From an uncultured Porphyromonadaceae bacterium (GTDB lineage Bacteria; Bacteroidota; Bacteroidia; Bacteroidales; Muribaculaceae): 10,228 nucleotides of DNA. The position numbers were made by a program, and so were the translations under genes. The stretch is taken from the NCBI GenBank assembly GCA_900555915.1, contig USNC01000031.1:1-10228 (forward strand), written 5' to 3'. Under the pieces are notes generated by a model. That model saw only the letters and a program-made list of their open reading frames with translations, was not told where the DNA came from and did no database searches. Position 1 is the stretch's first letter; the number at the start of each line of letters is the position of its first letter. Positions 6,274-10,228 of the stretch are shown here, one piece after another.

Positions 6274-7368
6274 TCATCTGCGCAGTGAGTTGAAGTAAAA
6301 GTCGAGTATGTCTTTGGCTGCTACGAACGATGACTGCTCGTTGTTGAGCACTCTCATCTCTTTCTGCTCCATCAGCTCGCGTATGCCGGGGGTGTGGTAG
6401 AAGCGGCTTTTCAGTTGCTCCTCGATGGTCTCGGTCATCCAGTAGCGGGCCTGTTCGTTGCGTTTCCGTTCGAAGTAGCCGTTGCCTTCGACGTAGGCGA
6501 AATATCTGTCGATCATATCCCACACCTTTTCAATGTCGATTTCATAATATCCGCTGTAGGTCACTACTTCGGGCACCCATTTGCTCGGAGTGGGCGGGAA
6601 AAGCATCAGAGCCGTGCGAAACTGCTGCGCGGCAAGCTGACAGCGAGCTATGTTGTCGCCGTCGCATTTGTTGATCGCTATGCCGTCGGCCATCTCCATT
6701 ATGCCGCGTTTGATTCCCTGCAGTTCGTCGCCGGTCCCGGCGAGCTGGATGAGAAGGAAAAAATCTACCATAGAGTGGACAGCGGTCTCGCTCTGTCCTA
6801 CGCCTACTGTCTCCACGAAGATCCGGTCGTAGCCGGCGGCCTCGCACAGCACGATGGTCTCCCTCGTCTTCCGGGCTACTCCACCCAGTGAGCCCGACGA
6901 GGGGGAAGGCCTTATGAAGGCGTCTTGCTCGAGAGACAGTTTTTCCATGCGTGTCTTGTCGCCGAGAATGCTGCCGCGTGTGCGCTCGCTGCTCGGGTCG
7001 ATTGCGAGCACGGCAAGTTTGTGGCCCTGACGGATCACGTGCGTGCCGAATACGTCGATTGATGTCGACTTGCCGGCTCCCGGCACTCCGGTGATGCCGA
7101 TACGTCGGGAATTGCCGCTGTAGGGCAGACATTTCTCGATCACTTCCTGTGCTATGGCCTGGTGTGCCTCTGCGGTGCTTTCTATGAGTGTCACCGCTCG
7201 TCCCAGCAGACTGACGTCGCCTTTGAGTATCCCTTCAACATATTCTCCGGGGGTCAGTATTCTCTTTTTTCTTACAACTTTACGGTAGGGATTGATCGAC
7301 GGATTGGAACTTACTCCGGCGTTTACTTTCAGTCCGGTGTATCTGGCATCGTTTTCAGGGTGTGTCAT
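6274..7368 (-). CDS. meaB: MeaB/ArgK-family methylmalonyl-CoA mutase-associated GTPase
   Basis: MeaB is a G3E-type P-loop GTPase that gates loading of adenosylcobalamin onto methylmalonyl-CoA mutase and protects that enzyme. Here 364 residues carry Walker A GVPGAGKST (94-102), the AIDPSSERTRGSILGDKTRM block (122-141), PSPSSGSLGGVARKTRE (154-170), the ETVGVGQSE switch segment (186-194) and NKCD (233-236, guanine recognition), all in the standard order. The first 35-40 residues are a basic, proline-containing extension and the C-terminal helical arm is complete. In Bacteroidales the mutase supports the succinate-propionate pathway; its genes are not in this window. The gene begins 43 nt after the second DUF1573 gene. 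I see no promoter in that gap, so it is probably the third gene of the transcript starting near 8643. Confidence 0.95.
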   Translation of the reverse strand: MTHPENDARYTGLKVNAGVSSNPSINPYRKVVRKKRILTPGEYVEGILKGDVSLLGRAVTLIESTAEAHQAIAQEVIEKCLPYSGNSRRIGITGVPGAGKSTSIDVFGTHVIRQGHKLAVLAIDPSSERTRGSILGDKTRMEKLSLEQDAFIRPSPSSGSLGGVARKTRETIVLCEAAGYDRIFVETVGVGQSETAVHSMVDFFLLIQLAGTGDELQGIKRGIMEMADGIAINKCDGDNIARCQLAAQQFRTALMLFPPTPSKWVPEVVTYSGYYEIDIEKVWDMIDRYFAYVEGNGYFERKRNEQARYWMTETIEEQLKSRFYHTPGIRELMEQKEMRVLNNEQSSFVAAKDILDFYFNSLRR

Positions 7369-7411
7369 AGCGTGTGGTGTTTGCAGTAGGTATTCGTATT
7401 GTGATTGTAGG

Positions 7412-8212
7412 TTATCGTTTGCTTCCGGTCTCTTTTATGACAGCTCCGGCCACCGGGATGGTGGCGGCGGGAGCGTCGTCTCCGGCGCAGGTTATTGTCA
7501 CGTTGTGAGTGAAAGTGTCAGTCCCGTCGGGAATCTTGCGCCCTTTGAGCATCACAGTCAATGTGGCCACTCCATAGGGTTCTATGGAGTCGGGGAGCAT
7601 CCTTACCTCCAGGGCGTCGTTGTCGGCCGCAGCGGTTATTGCCAAAGGCTTGTCGCTGTCGTTGTATAGTCCGAGGAAGAAAGGTTTTGCGGCCGACGTC
7701 TTTATCTCTCCGGCGTTGATGAGCAGTGCCGACAGGCGCAGTTCGCCTCTGTCGCCCGGCAGTTTGATTTTCTCCGGATACTGGCGATCGAGATTCGCCG
7801 GGCTTGGAATCACGGTTCCGCTTATGCGCAGCGAGTTGCCGATCCGCTCTTTCCCTGTGAAAAACTTGGCTGTCTTGCTGAATTTGCCGGGACGGTCTGT
7901 GGGGTCGTATGCTATGCGGACAGTCGCGGTGTCGCCAGGTGCGAGCATTCTGGCGTCGTATTCCGCTTCCGAACATCCGCAGCTTGTGCGTGCCGATATT
8001 ATGAAGGTGGAGTCTTGGGAGATGTTGACGGCCTTCACGCTCCTTGTCGCCTTGCCGTCAGTCTCGCGGATGGCTCCGAAGTCTACTTTTTCTGGAATGA
8101 ATTTCAGCGTCCTCTCTATCTGTGCCGAGGCATAGCCCCATGTCAGACATGACATTAGCAGGATGACGCACGCGGCGGCGGACGACCGCAGCGATACTCC
8201 ATGAAGCTTCAT
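7412..8212 (-). CDS. Exported DUF1573 protein (second of the pair)
   Basis: A 266-residue protein with a signal peptide (hydrophobic residues 11-27, probable cleavage after ASA at residue 30) and one clear DUF1573 domain. The domain runs from IPEKVDFGAI through ARTSCGCSEAEYDARMLAPG (Cys78-Gly79-Cys80) to DPTDRPGKF. DUF1573 is an immunoglobulin-like fold common in exported Bacteroidetes proteins; its role is unknown. The second half (about 140-266) again looks like beta-strand Ig-like sequence (SDKPLAITAA, IEPYGVATLTVML) but lacks the Cys-Gly-Cys, so it may be a diverged second domain. There is no lipobox, so a soluble periplasmic or surface location is inferred. Its ATG overlaps the stop of the preceding DUF1573 gene by 4 nt (ATGA), which implies coupled translation and perhaps a paired function. 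Confidence 0.85.
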   Translation of the reverse strand: MKLHGVSLRSSAAACVILLMSCLTWGYASAQIERTLKFIPEKVDFGAIRETDGKATRSVKAVNISQDSTFIISARTSCGCSEAEYDARMLAPGDTATVRIAYDPTDRPGKFSKTAKFFTGKERIGNSLRISGTVIPSPANLDRQYPEKIKLPGDRGELRLSALLINAGEIKTSAAKPFFLGLYNDSDKPLAITAAADNDALEVRMLPDSIEPYGVATLTVMLKGRKIPDGTDTFTHNVTITCAGDDAPAATIPVAGAVIKETGSKR

Positions 8213-8607
8213 CTCACCACCTCCCCTTTGATGATCAGACGAGCCTTGCGGGGCTTGCCGTTAGTGGTGATCGTTACCTTCTTGGTGAAATGACCTTTCC
8301 CGTTGGGTACGAATGTGACTTTTATTTTTCCGGATTTTCCGGGTGCCACAGGCTCTTCGCTGTAGACCGGGCGGGTGCAACCGCAGTCGGCTTTCGCATC
8401 TATTATCACGAGATTGGCGTCGCCGGAGTTGATGAAATGGAACTCATGCGACACATTCCCGCCACCGACAGGAACCTTGCCGAAATCGTAAGTCTCTTCC
8501 TGGAAATCGATTCTGGCCTCTTTCTTTTTTGCCTGGGCGGCGAGGGGAATGGCGATGCAGAGCAGAAGCGTCACAGCCCCGATTATGTAATAATTCAATG
8601 TCTTCAT
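8209..8607 (-). CDS. Exported single-domain DUF1573 protein (first of the pair)
   Basis: From the ATG at 8607 this is a 132-residue protein: signal peptide (residues 1-26, MKTLNYYIIG then LLLCIAIPLAAQA, cleavage after AQA) and one DUF1573 domain covering nearly all the rest. The landmarks are YDFGKVPVGGG (40-50), ADCGCTRPVYS (73-83, Cys75-Gly76-Cys77) and VAPGKSGKIKVTFVPNGKGHF (87-107). The frame is open further upstream to an ATG at 8652. That start would fall inside the -7 promoter element at 8650-8657, before transcription can begin, so 8607 is the real start. The leader is then only about 36 nt. The domain function is unknown. The Cys-Gly-Cys pair is the family's hallmark and could form a disulfide or bind metal, but the sequence does not settle this. 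Confidence 0.9.
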   Translation of the reverse strand: MKTLNYYIIGAVTLLLCIAIPLAAQAKKKEARIDFQEETYDFGKVPVGGGNVSHEFHFINSGDANLVIIDAKADCGCTRPVYSEEPVAPGKSGKIKVTFVPNGKGHFTKKVTITTNGKPRKARLIIKGEVVR

Positions 8608-8649
8608 ACTGAATAAACGTTCTATGGCCTGAAAAGGCATACCCGGATG

Positions 8650-8681
8650 CAAATTTAATCAAAAATTCCTACATTCGCAAA
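8650..8681 (-). promoter_or_regulatory. Bacteroidetes-type promoter for the DUF1573-DUF1573-meaB unit
   Basis: TTTG (8681-8678) and TAAATTTG (8657-8650) on the minus strand are separated by exactly 20 bp, matching the -33/-7 consensus. Transcription should start near 8643, giving a leader of about 36 nt to the ATG at 8607. The first bases of that leader could fold as GCCT/AGGC (8638-8635 with 8630-8627) with extra outer pairs around a bulge. The position of the -7 box rules out the longer reading frame starting at 8652. Confidence 0.82.
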
Positions 8682-8722
8682 CTTTAGCCGCCGTGTATTC
8701 AAGCGCTGTCGTGTGCAGCTAG

Positions 8723-8758
8723 CTCGTCATTACGTTGTCCGCGGGGCGGCATGACGAG
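8723..8758. repeat. Inverted repeat in the divergent DUF1573 / tRNA intergenic region
   Basis: CTCGTCAT (8723-8730) and ATGACGAG (8751-8758) form a perfect 8-bp inverted repeat. Inside the 20-nt spacer, CCGC (8739-8742) can pair with GCGG (8746-8749). It lies in the roughly 144-bp stretch between the divergent promoters at 8650-8681 and 8826-8857, where I see no gene. It could be a regulator site, a bidirectional barrier hairpin or the relic of an older gene end. There is no T tract on either side, so a standard terminator is unlikely. Confidence 0.5.
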
Positions 8759-8825
8759 GGTTGGCGGCGATATCCGTTTCTGCCCGTTTCTGTCAAACCG
8801 GAAAAATCAAAAAAAGTATGAAAAG

Positions 8826-8857
8826 TTTGGATATATGGAAAAATTGGATTAATTTTG
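8826..8857 (+). promoter_or_regulatory. Bacteroidetes-type promoter for tRNA-Pro
   Basis: TTTG (8826-8829), a 20-bp spacer, then TAATTTTG (8850-8857) match the -33/-7 consensus exactly on the plus strand. Transcription would begin near 8864, about 54 nt before the mature tRNA 5' end, leaving a leader for RNase P to remove. Confidence 0.82.
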
Positions 8858-8917
8858 CATCGCAAACGGAAAGGACGCAAGTTGTCAAGTATCAAGCATC
8901 CTGTTTTCTGTAGCAAT

Positions 8918-8991
8918 CGGGGCGTAGCGCAGTCCGGTAGCGCACCTGGTTTGGGACCAGGTGGTCGCAGGTTCGAATCCTGTCACCCCGA
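8918..8991 (+). tRNA. tRNA-Pro (anticodon TGG)
   Basis: A complete 74-nt cloverleaf. The acceptor arms are CGGGGCG (8918-8924) and CACCCCG (8984-8990) with discriminator A at 8991. The D stem is GCGC/GCGC, the anticodon stem CCTGG/CCAGG with loop TTTGGGA (anticodon TGG at 8952-8954), the variable loop TGGTC, and the T arm GCAGG-TTCGAAT-CCTGT. It reads proline CCA and, with U34 wobble, other CCN codons. CCA is not encoded (ACTT follows), so it is added after transcription. Two non-Watson-Crick positions stand out: C6 opposite A67 in the acceptor stem and G49-U65 in the T stem. The gene has its own promoter and a terminator hairpin 14 nt downstream, so it is transcribed alone. Confidence 0.97.
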
Positions 8992-9005
8992 CTTAACCCG
9001 GTTCA

Positions 9006-9043
9006 AAGGGGTGTGACTTAATAAGTTGCACCCCTTGAATTTT
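9006..9043 (+). terminator. Terminator hairpin after tRNA-Pro
   Basis: A 14-bp stem (AAGGGGTGTGACTT at 9006-9019 with AAGTTGCACCCCTT at 9023-9036) has two consecutive G-U type pairs and a 3-nt AAT loop. Two to three bases later comes TTTT (9040-9043). It begins 14 nt after the tRNA 3' end. The T tract is short, but the long GC-rich stem and its position make it the probable terminator of the tRNA transcript. Confidence 0.75.
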
Positions 9044-9233
9044 CCTGAGGCGGGACAGGGACGGGACAACCCGCCAAATTTTCCGAATTATTCACCAGGT
9101 GTTGCTCTATCCGAACAATGCCAAAAAAAATGCGCCAGAACAATAGCACGGCTTCGGATTTGACTTTCATCTGTTCGGCGCGGCGCCATGCCGGATCATT
9201 TAATTGTCCGAATGTAATTTTGTTGTTTCCCAT
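9018..9233 (-). CDS. Doubtful 71-aa hypothetical ORF downstream of hicB
   Basis: From an ATG at 9233 with an A-rich leader (TTACAAAAAAAG), this frame gives a 71-residue protein beginning MGNNKITFGQLNDPAWRRAE, with a hydrophobic patch (AVLLFWRIFFGIV) and a Pro-rich end (CPVPVPPQENS). I recognise no family. It starts 55 nt past the hicB stop and could be a third cotranscribed gene. Against this, its last codons run into the terminator stem of tRNA-Pro on the other strand and across the small GGGAC repeats, which suggests decayed or non-coding DNA. The frame also stays open upstream to an ATG at 9329 inside hicB, which is not credible as a start. Treat as unproven. Confidence 0.2.
   Translation of the reverse strand: MGNNKITFGQLNDPAWRRAEQMKVKSEAVLLFWRIFFGIVRIEQHLVNNSENLAGCPVPVPPQENSRGATY
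9049..9075. repeat. Triple GGGAC repeat bracketed by a 6-bp inverted repeat
   Basis: GGGAC occurs three times almost back to back (9052-9056, 9058-9062, 9063-9067). The block is flanked by GGCGGG (9049-9054) and CCCGCC (9070-9075). It lies just beyond the tRNA terminator, at the junction between the tRNA and the accessory-looking hicAB region. It might be a remnant of a recombination or protein-binding site. No copy of the tRNA 3' end is visible nearby, so I do not call it an attachment site. Confidence 0.35.
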
Positions 9234-9250
9234 CTTTTTTTGTAATTTGC

Positions 9251-9269
9251 CCCCGGACTGAAGCCGGGG
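9251..9269 (-). terminator. Weak candidate terminator stem after hicB
   Basis: CCCCGG (9251-9256) and CCGGGG (9264-9269) form a 6-bp GC-only stem with a 7-nt loop, starting 20 nt beyond the hicB stop on the minus strand. No U tract follows on that strand (GGGCAAATTACA), so if it works it is not a canonical intrinsic terminator. The position is the main argument. Confidence 0.25.
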
Positions 9270-9288
9270 CGAGGATGGGATTGCGGTT

Positions 9289-9696
9289 TTATAGAAGTCG
9301 GAGGGAAGCGAGTTCCGATCCGATGGCATTCAGCGATTTCTGGATTTTGGCGGTAGTCTTGGCCGAAGGGCGGCGATAGCCGGAGATGTATTGCGAGAGC
9401 TGGGAGGCGGAAATTCCGGTGAGTTTTGAGAGCCCCTTATAAGTTATGATGTCGGCGTAATACAGCAGAAAGGAGGGCAGATCGTAGGAGAAATCGAACT
9501 CTGCTTCAACGAAAGGCAGTCCTTTTTTTTCGAACGAGGATCTCATGTCGCGGTATGAGGCCATAAAGTCATCCACGGCTTCCTCCGCCGTGGCGCCGTC
9601 GCCGGTGATGCCGTAGGGAAGATTGTTGTCGTCGGGCATATATGCGCCGTAGGATCCGTCGCTTCCTCTTTCAATGAAAACTCTAACTTTCTTCAT
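9289..9696 (-). CDS. hicB: HicB-family antitoxin
   Basis: HicB binds and inhibits the HicA toxin and represses its own operon. The protein (135 residues from the ATG at 9696) has the two expected parts. The partial RNase-H-like N-terminal domain contains VRVFIERGSDGSYGAYMPD (4-22) and TGDGATAEEAVDDFMASYRD (31-50). The C-terminal helix-turn-helix spans about 83-125 (ITYKGLSKLTGISASQLSQY, then ISGYRRPSAKTTAKIQ). The frame is open upstream as far as an ATG at 9930 inside hicA. That extension lacks any antitoxin feature and fully overlaps the toxin in another frame, so 9696 is the natural start. The gene follows hicA after 55 nt. The DNA-binding domain suits the palindrome found in the hicA promoter. 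Confidence 0.92.
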   Translation of the reverse strand: MKKVRVFIERGSDGSYGAYMPDDNNLPYGITGDGATAEEAVDDFMASYRDMRSSFEKKGLPFVEAEFDFSYDLPSFLLYYADIITYKGLSKLTGISASQLSQYISGYRRPSAKTTAKIQKSLNAIGSELASLRLL

Positions 9697-9728
9697 GTCT
9701 TGTCGTGTTATAATGTTTCTGATTAAAT

Positions 9729-9749
9729 GGAGGGGGAGGAGCCCCTTCC
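9729..9749 (-). other. Intercistronic stem-loop between hicA and hicB
   Basis: On the transcript GGAAGGGG (9749-9742) can pair with CCCCCTCC (9736-9729) through seven of eight positions (one A/C mismatch) around a 5-nt loop. It lies 2 nt after the hicA stop and about 33 nt before hicB. No U tract follows, so it may affect mRNA decay or the toxin/antitoxin ratio and is unlikely to terminate. I see no separate TAnnTTTG promoter for hicB in the 55-nt gap. Confidence 0.4.
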
Positions 9750-9751
9750 GT

Positions 9752-9940
9752 TCATTTAAGACCGCTGTCGCGGAGGATGGACTTGAGAGTACCGGTTTTG
9801 ACTTCCTGCGATTCATGGTTGCTCGTCTTGAAGTATTTCCCGGTAACGGGCGAGTACCATTCCGGATGTCCGTTGATCTGCTCACCTGTCGGATAGCAGC
9901 CGAACTTCCGGAGTTTTCGGTGAAGTTCATTGTATTTCAT
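9752..9940 (-). CDS. hicA: HicA-family toxin (mRNA interferase)
   Basis: HicA toxins are small double-stranded-RNA-binding-like proteins that cut mRNA in a ribosome-independent way, causing growth arrest until neutralised by HicB. This 62-residue protein has the family pattern: basic N-terminal helix (MKYNELHRKLRKFGCYP), the GHPEWYSP strand with His25 as the predicted catalytic histidine, and the HESQEVKTGTLKSILRDSGL end, in which the Glu-x-Lys-x-Gly-Thr-Leu motif and final helix are diagnostic. Length is typical and the key residues are present, so the toxin is likely intact. It is first in the operon, upstream of hicB, the usual HicAB order. Its promoter overlaps a palindrome, implying autoregulation. 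The predicted leader is only about 16 nt. Confidence 0.92.
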   Translation of the reverse strand: MKYNELHRKLRKFGCYPTGEQINGHPEWYSPVTGKYFKTSNHESQEVKTGTLKSILRDSGLK

Positions 9941-9962
9941 GGGTCTCTCAGTAATTACAGTG

Positions 9963-9993
9963 CAAATATAATGCTAAATTATGATTTAGCAAA
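9963..9993 (-). promoter_or_regulatory. Bacteroidetes-type promoter for hicAB
   Basis: TTTG (9993-9990) and TATATTTG (9970-9963) on the minus strand are separated by 19 bp, within the accepted 19-21 bp range. Transcription would start near 9956, 16 nt before the hicA ATG. The spacer is almost entirely occupied by a palindrome (separate entry). Confidence 0.78.
9972..9991. promoter_or_regulatory. Palindromic operator in the hicAB promoter, probable HicB site
   Basis: TGCTAAAT (9972-9979) and ATTTAGCA (9984-9991) are perfect 8-bp inverted arms around a 4-bp centre. The 20-bp element fills the spacer between the -33 and -7 boxes and shares two bases with the -33 box, so a bound dimer would block RNA polymerase. 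Type II antitoxins with helix-turn-helix domains, HicB included, commonly autorepress through such sites. Binding here is inferred from position and symmetry. Confidence 0.65.
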
Positions 9994-10016
9994 ATAATCA
10001 ACAATATTTTTTTCAG

Positions 10017-10053
10017 AAAAAAAAAGCGCGGCCGCCGGAAGTGGCGACCGCGC
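10017..10053 (-). terminator. Strong intrinsic terminator for the gene at the right edge
   Basis: On the minus strand GCGCGG-T-CGCC pairs with GGCG-G-CCGCGC (10053-10043 with 10036-10026): six plus four GC pairs around one mismatch, with a 6-nt loop. Nine consecutive U residues follow directly (complement of 10025-10017). It begins 9 nt after the stop codon at 10063-10065, so it ends that transcript and insulates hicAB from it. Confidence 0.88.
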
Positions 10054-10062
10054 GGAGGGGAA

Positions 10063-10205
10063 TTAGTAACTGTGCGATGTCGCGGTCCTGGTCTCGGATA
10101 TGATGTCGAGGATGCGGCGGGTCACTTCCCCGGCACTGAACCGGGCGGCTACAGACTCTTTCATGCGTCGGCGCACAGCGTCGATCTGCGGGCTGCGGCA
10201 TATCC
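10063..10205 (-). CDS. C-terminal 46 residues of a minus-strand protein, possibly a glycosyltransferase
   Basis: In one minus-strand frame the DNA between the adapter (10206) and a TAA at 10065-10063 reads without stops and ends DIISETRTATSHSY. The visible part includes SPQIDAVRRRMKESVAARFS and AGEVTRRILDIISE. This Arg-rich helix followed by a short Phe-Ser turn and an amphipathic helix resembles the C-terminal end of GT-B glycosyltransferases (family 4 type), but 46 residues are too few to be sure. The stop is followed at once by an excellent intrinsic terminator, which argues that this frame is the true one. A longer open frame over the same bases is an adapter artefact. The 5' part is missing because the contig ends. 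If it is a glycosyltransferase, the surface-glycan locus may extend beyond hicAB. Confidence 0.6.
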
Positions 10206-10228
10206 CTGTCTCTTATACACATCTCCGA
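10206..10228. other. Nextera/Tn5 adapter remnant (sequencing artefact)
   Basis: Bases 10206-10224 are CTGTCTCTTATACACATCT, the reverse complement of the 19-bp Tn5 mosaic end used in Nextera libraries. The following CCGA matches the next bases of the same adapter. This is untrimmed library sequence and not genome. Translated on the minus strand it begins the well-known artefactual MCIRDR peptide. Real sequence ends at 10205. Confidence 0.98.

Noticed and set aside
8608..8652. Longer start (ATG at 8652) for the first DUF1573 gene
   Set aside because: That ATG lies within the -7 promoter box, upstream of the expected transcript start. The downstream start gives a normal signal peptide.
8719..8916. 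A 65-codon minus-strand frame upstream of the DUF1573 promoter
   Set aside because: It covers the tRNA-Pro promoter and leader, has no recognisable sequence, and no promoter or plausible ribosome site of its own was seen.
8918..9300. tRNA 3' end duplicated as an attachment site
   Set aside because: I searched by eye for a second copy of the T-arm/acceptor end downstream and found none within the window.
9697..9930. N-terminal extension of hicB to an ATG at 9930
   Set aside because: It overlaps hicA almost completely in another frame, has no antitoxin-like sequence, and the HicB domain begins exactly at the ATG at 9696.
10013..10222. A 69-codon minus-strand frame starting MCIRDRDMPQ
   Set aside because: Its start codon and first residues come from the Nextera adapter, and it runs through a strong intrinsic terminator. 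The true frame is a different one ending at 10063.
1..10228. CRISPR array, insertion sequence or phage structural genes
   Set aside because: No regularly spaced direct repeats, transposase or phage motifs were visible on either strand.

Overview
The window looks like chromosomal DNA from a gut-type Bacteroidales bacterium; Muribaculaceae or a close relative is my guess. Three things support this. Four promoters fit the Bacteroidetes sigma-ABfr pattern (TTTG, 19-20 bp, TAnnTTTG). Gene starts have A-rich leaders instead of clear Shine-Dalgarno sites. The proteins (Wzi-type barrel, Bacteroidetes-type polysaccharide export lipoprotein, paired DUF1573 proteins, HicAB) match that phylum. The window ends in a sequencing adapter, so the right edge is a contig end.

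Layout. At 3-1256 (+) lie the 3' part of a Wzi-family capsule assembly protein and a small lipocalin-like lipoprotein. Converging on them, with only 6 bp between stop codons, is a minus-strand surface-polysaccharide operon. It starts at a promoter at 6201-6232 and runs: WecA/MraY-family sugar-phosphate transferase (initiates the lipid-linked glycan), a possible attenuator hairpin, Wza-like outer-membrane export lipoprotein, PHP-type tyrosine phosphatase, DegT-family sugar aminotransferase, and tcdA (a tRNA t6A-modifying enzyme) at the tail. No Wzc-type tyrosine kinase lies between wza and the phosphatase.

Upstream, also on the minus strand, is a three-gene unit from a promoter at 8650-8681: two exported DUF1573 proteins overlapping by 4 nt, then meaB (a methylmalonyl-CoA mutase chaperone GTPase). 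Divergent from it is a tRNA-Pro(TGG) gene with its own promoter and a strong terminator hairpin.

Downstream of the tRNA is an accessory-looking stretch: a gene-poor segment with small repeats and one doubtful 71-aa ORF, then a type II toxin-antitoxin module, hicA-hicB (minus strand). A perfect 8-bp-arm palindrome sits exactly in the spacer of its promoter, a probable HicB operator. At the right edge are a clear intrinsic terminator and the last 46 codons of another minus-strand gene, possibly a glycosyltransferase. The final 23 bases are a Nextera/Tn5 adapter remnant. Nothing here is demonstrably a new biological system. The most informative items are the adapter-masked gene end, the HicAB operator, the wecA-wza attenuator candidate and the odd operon membership of tcdA.
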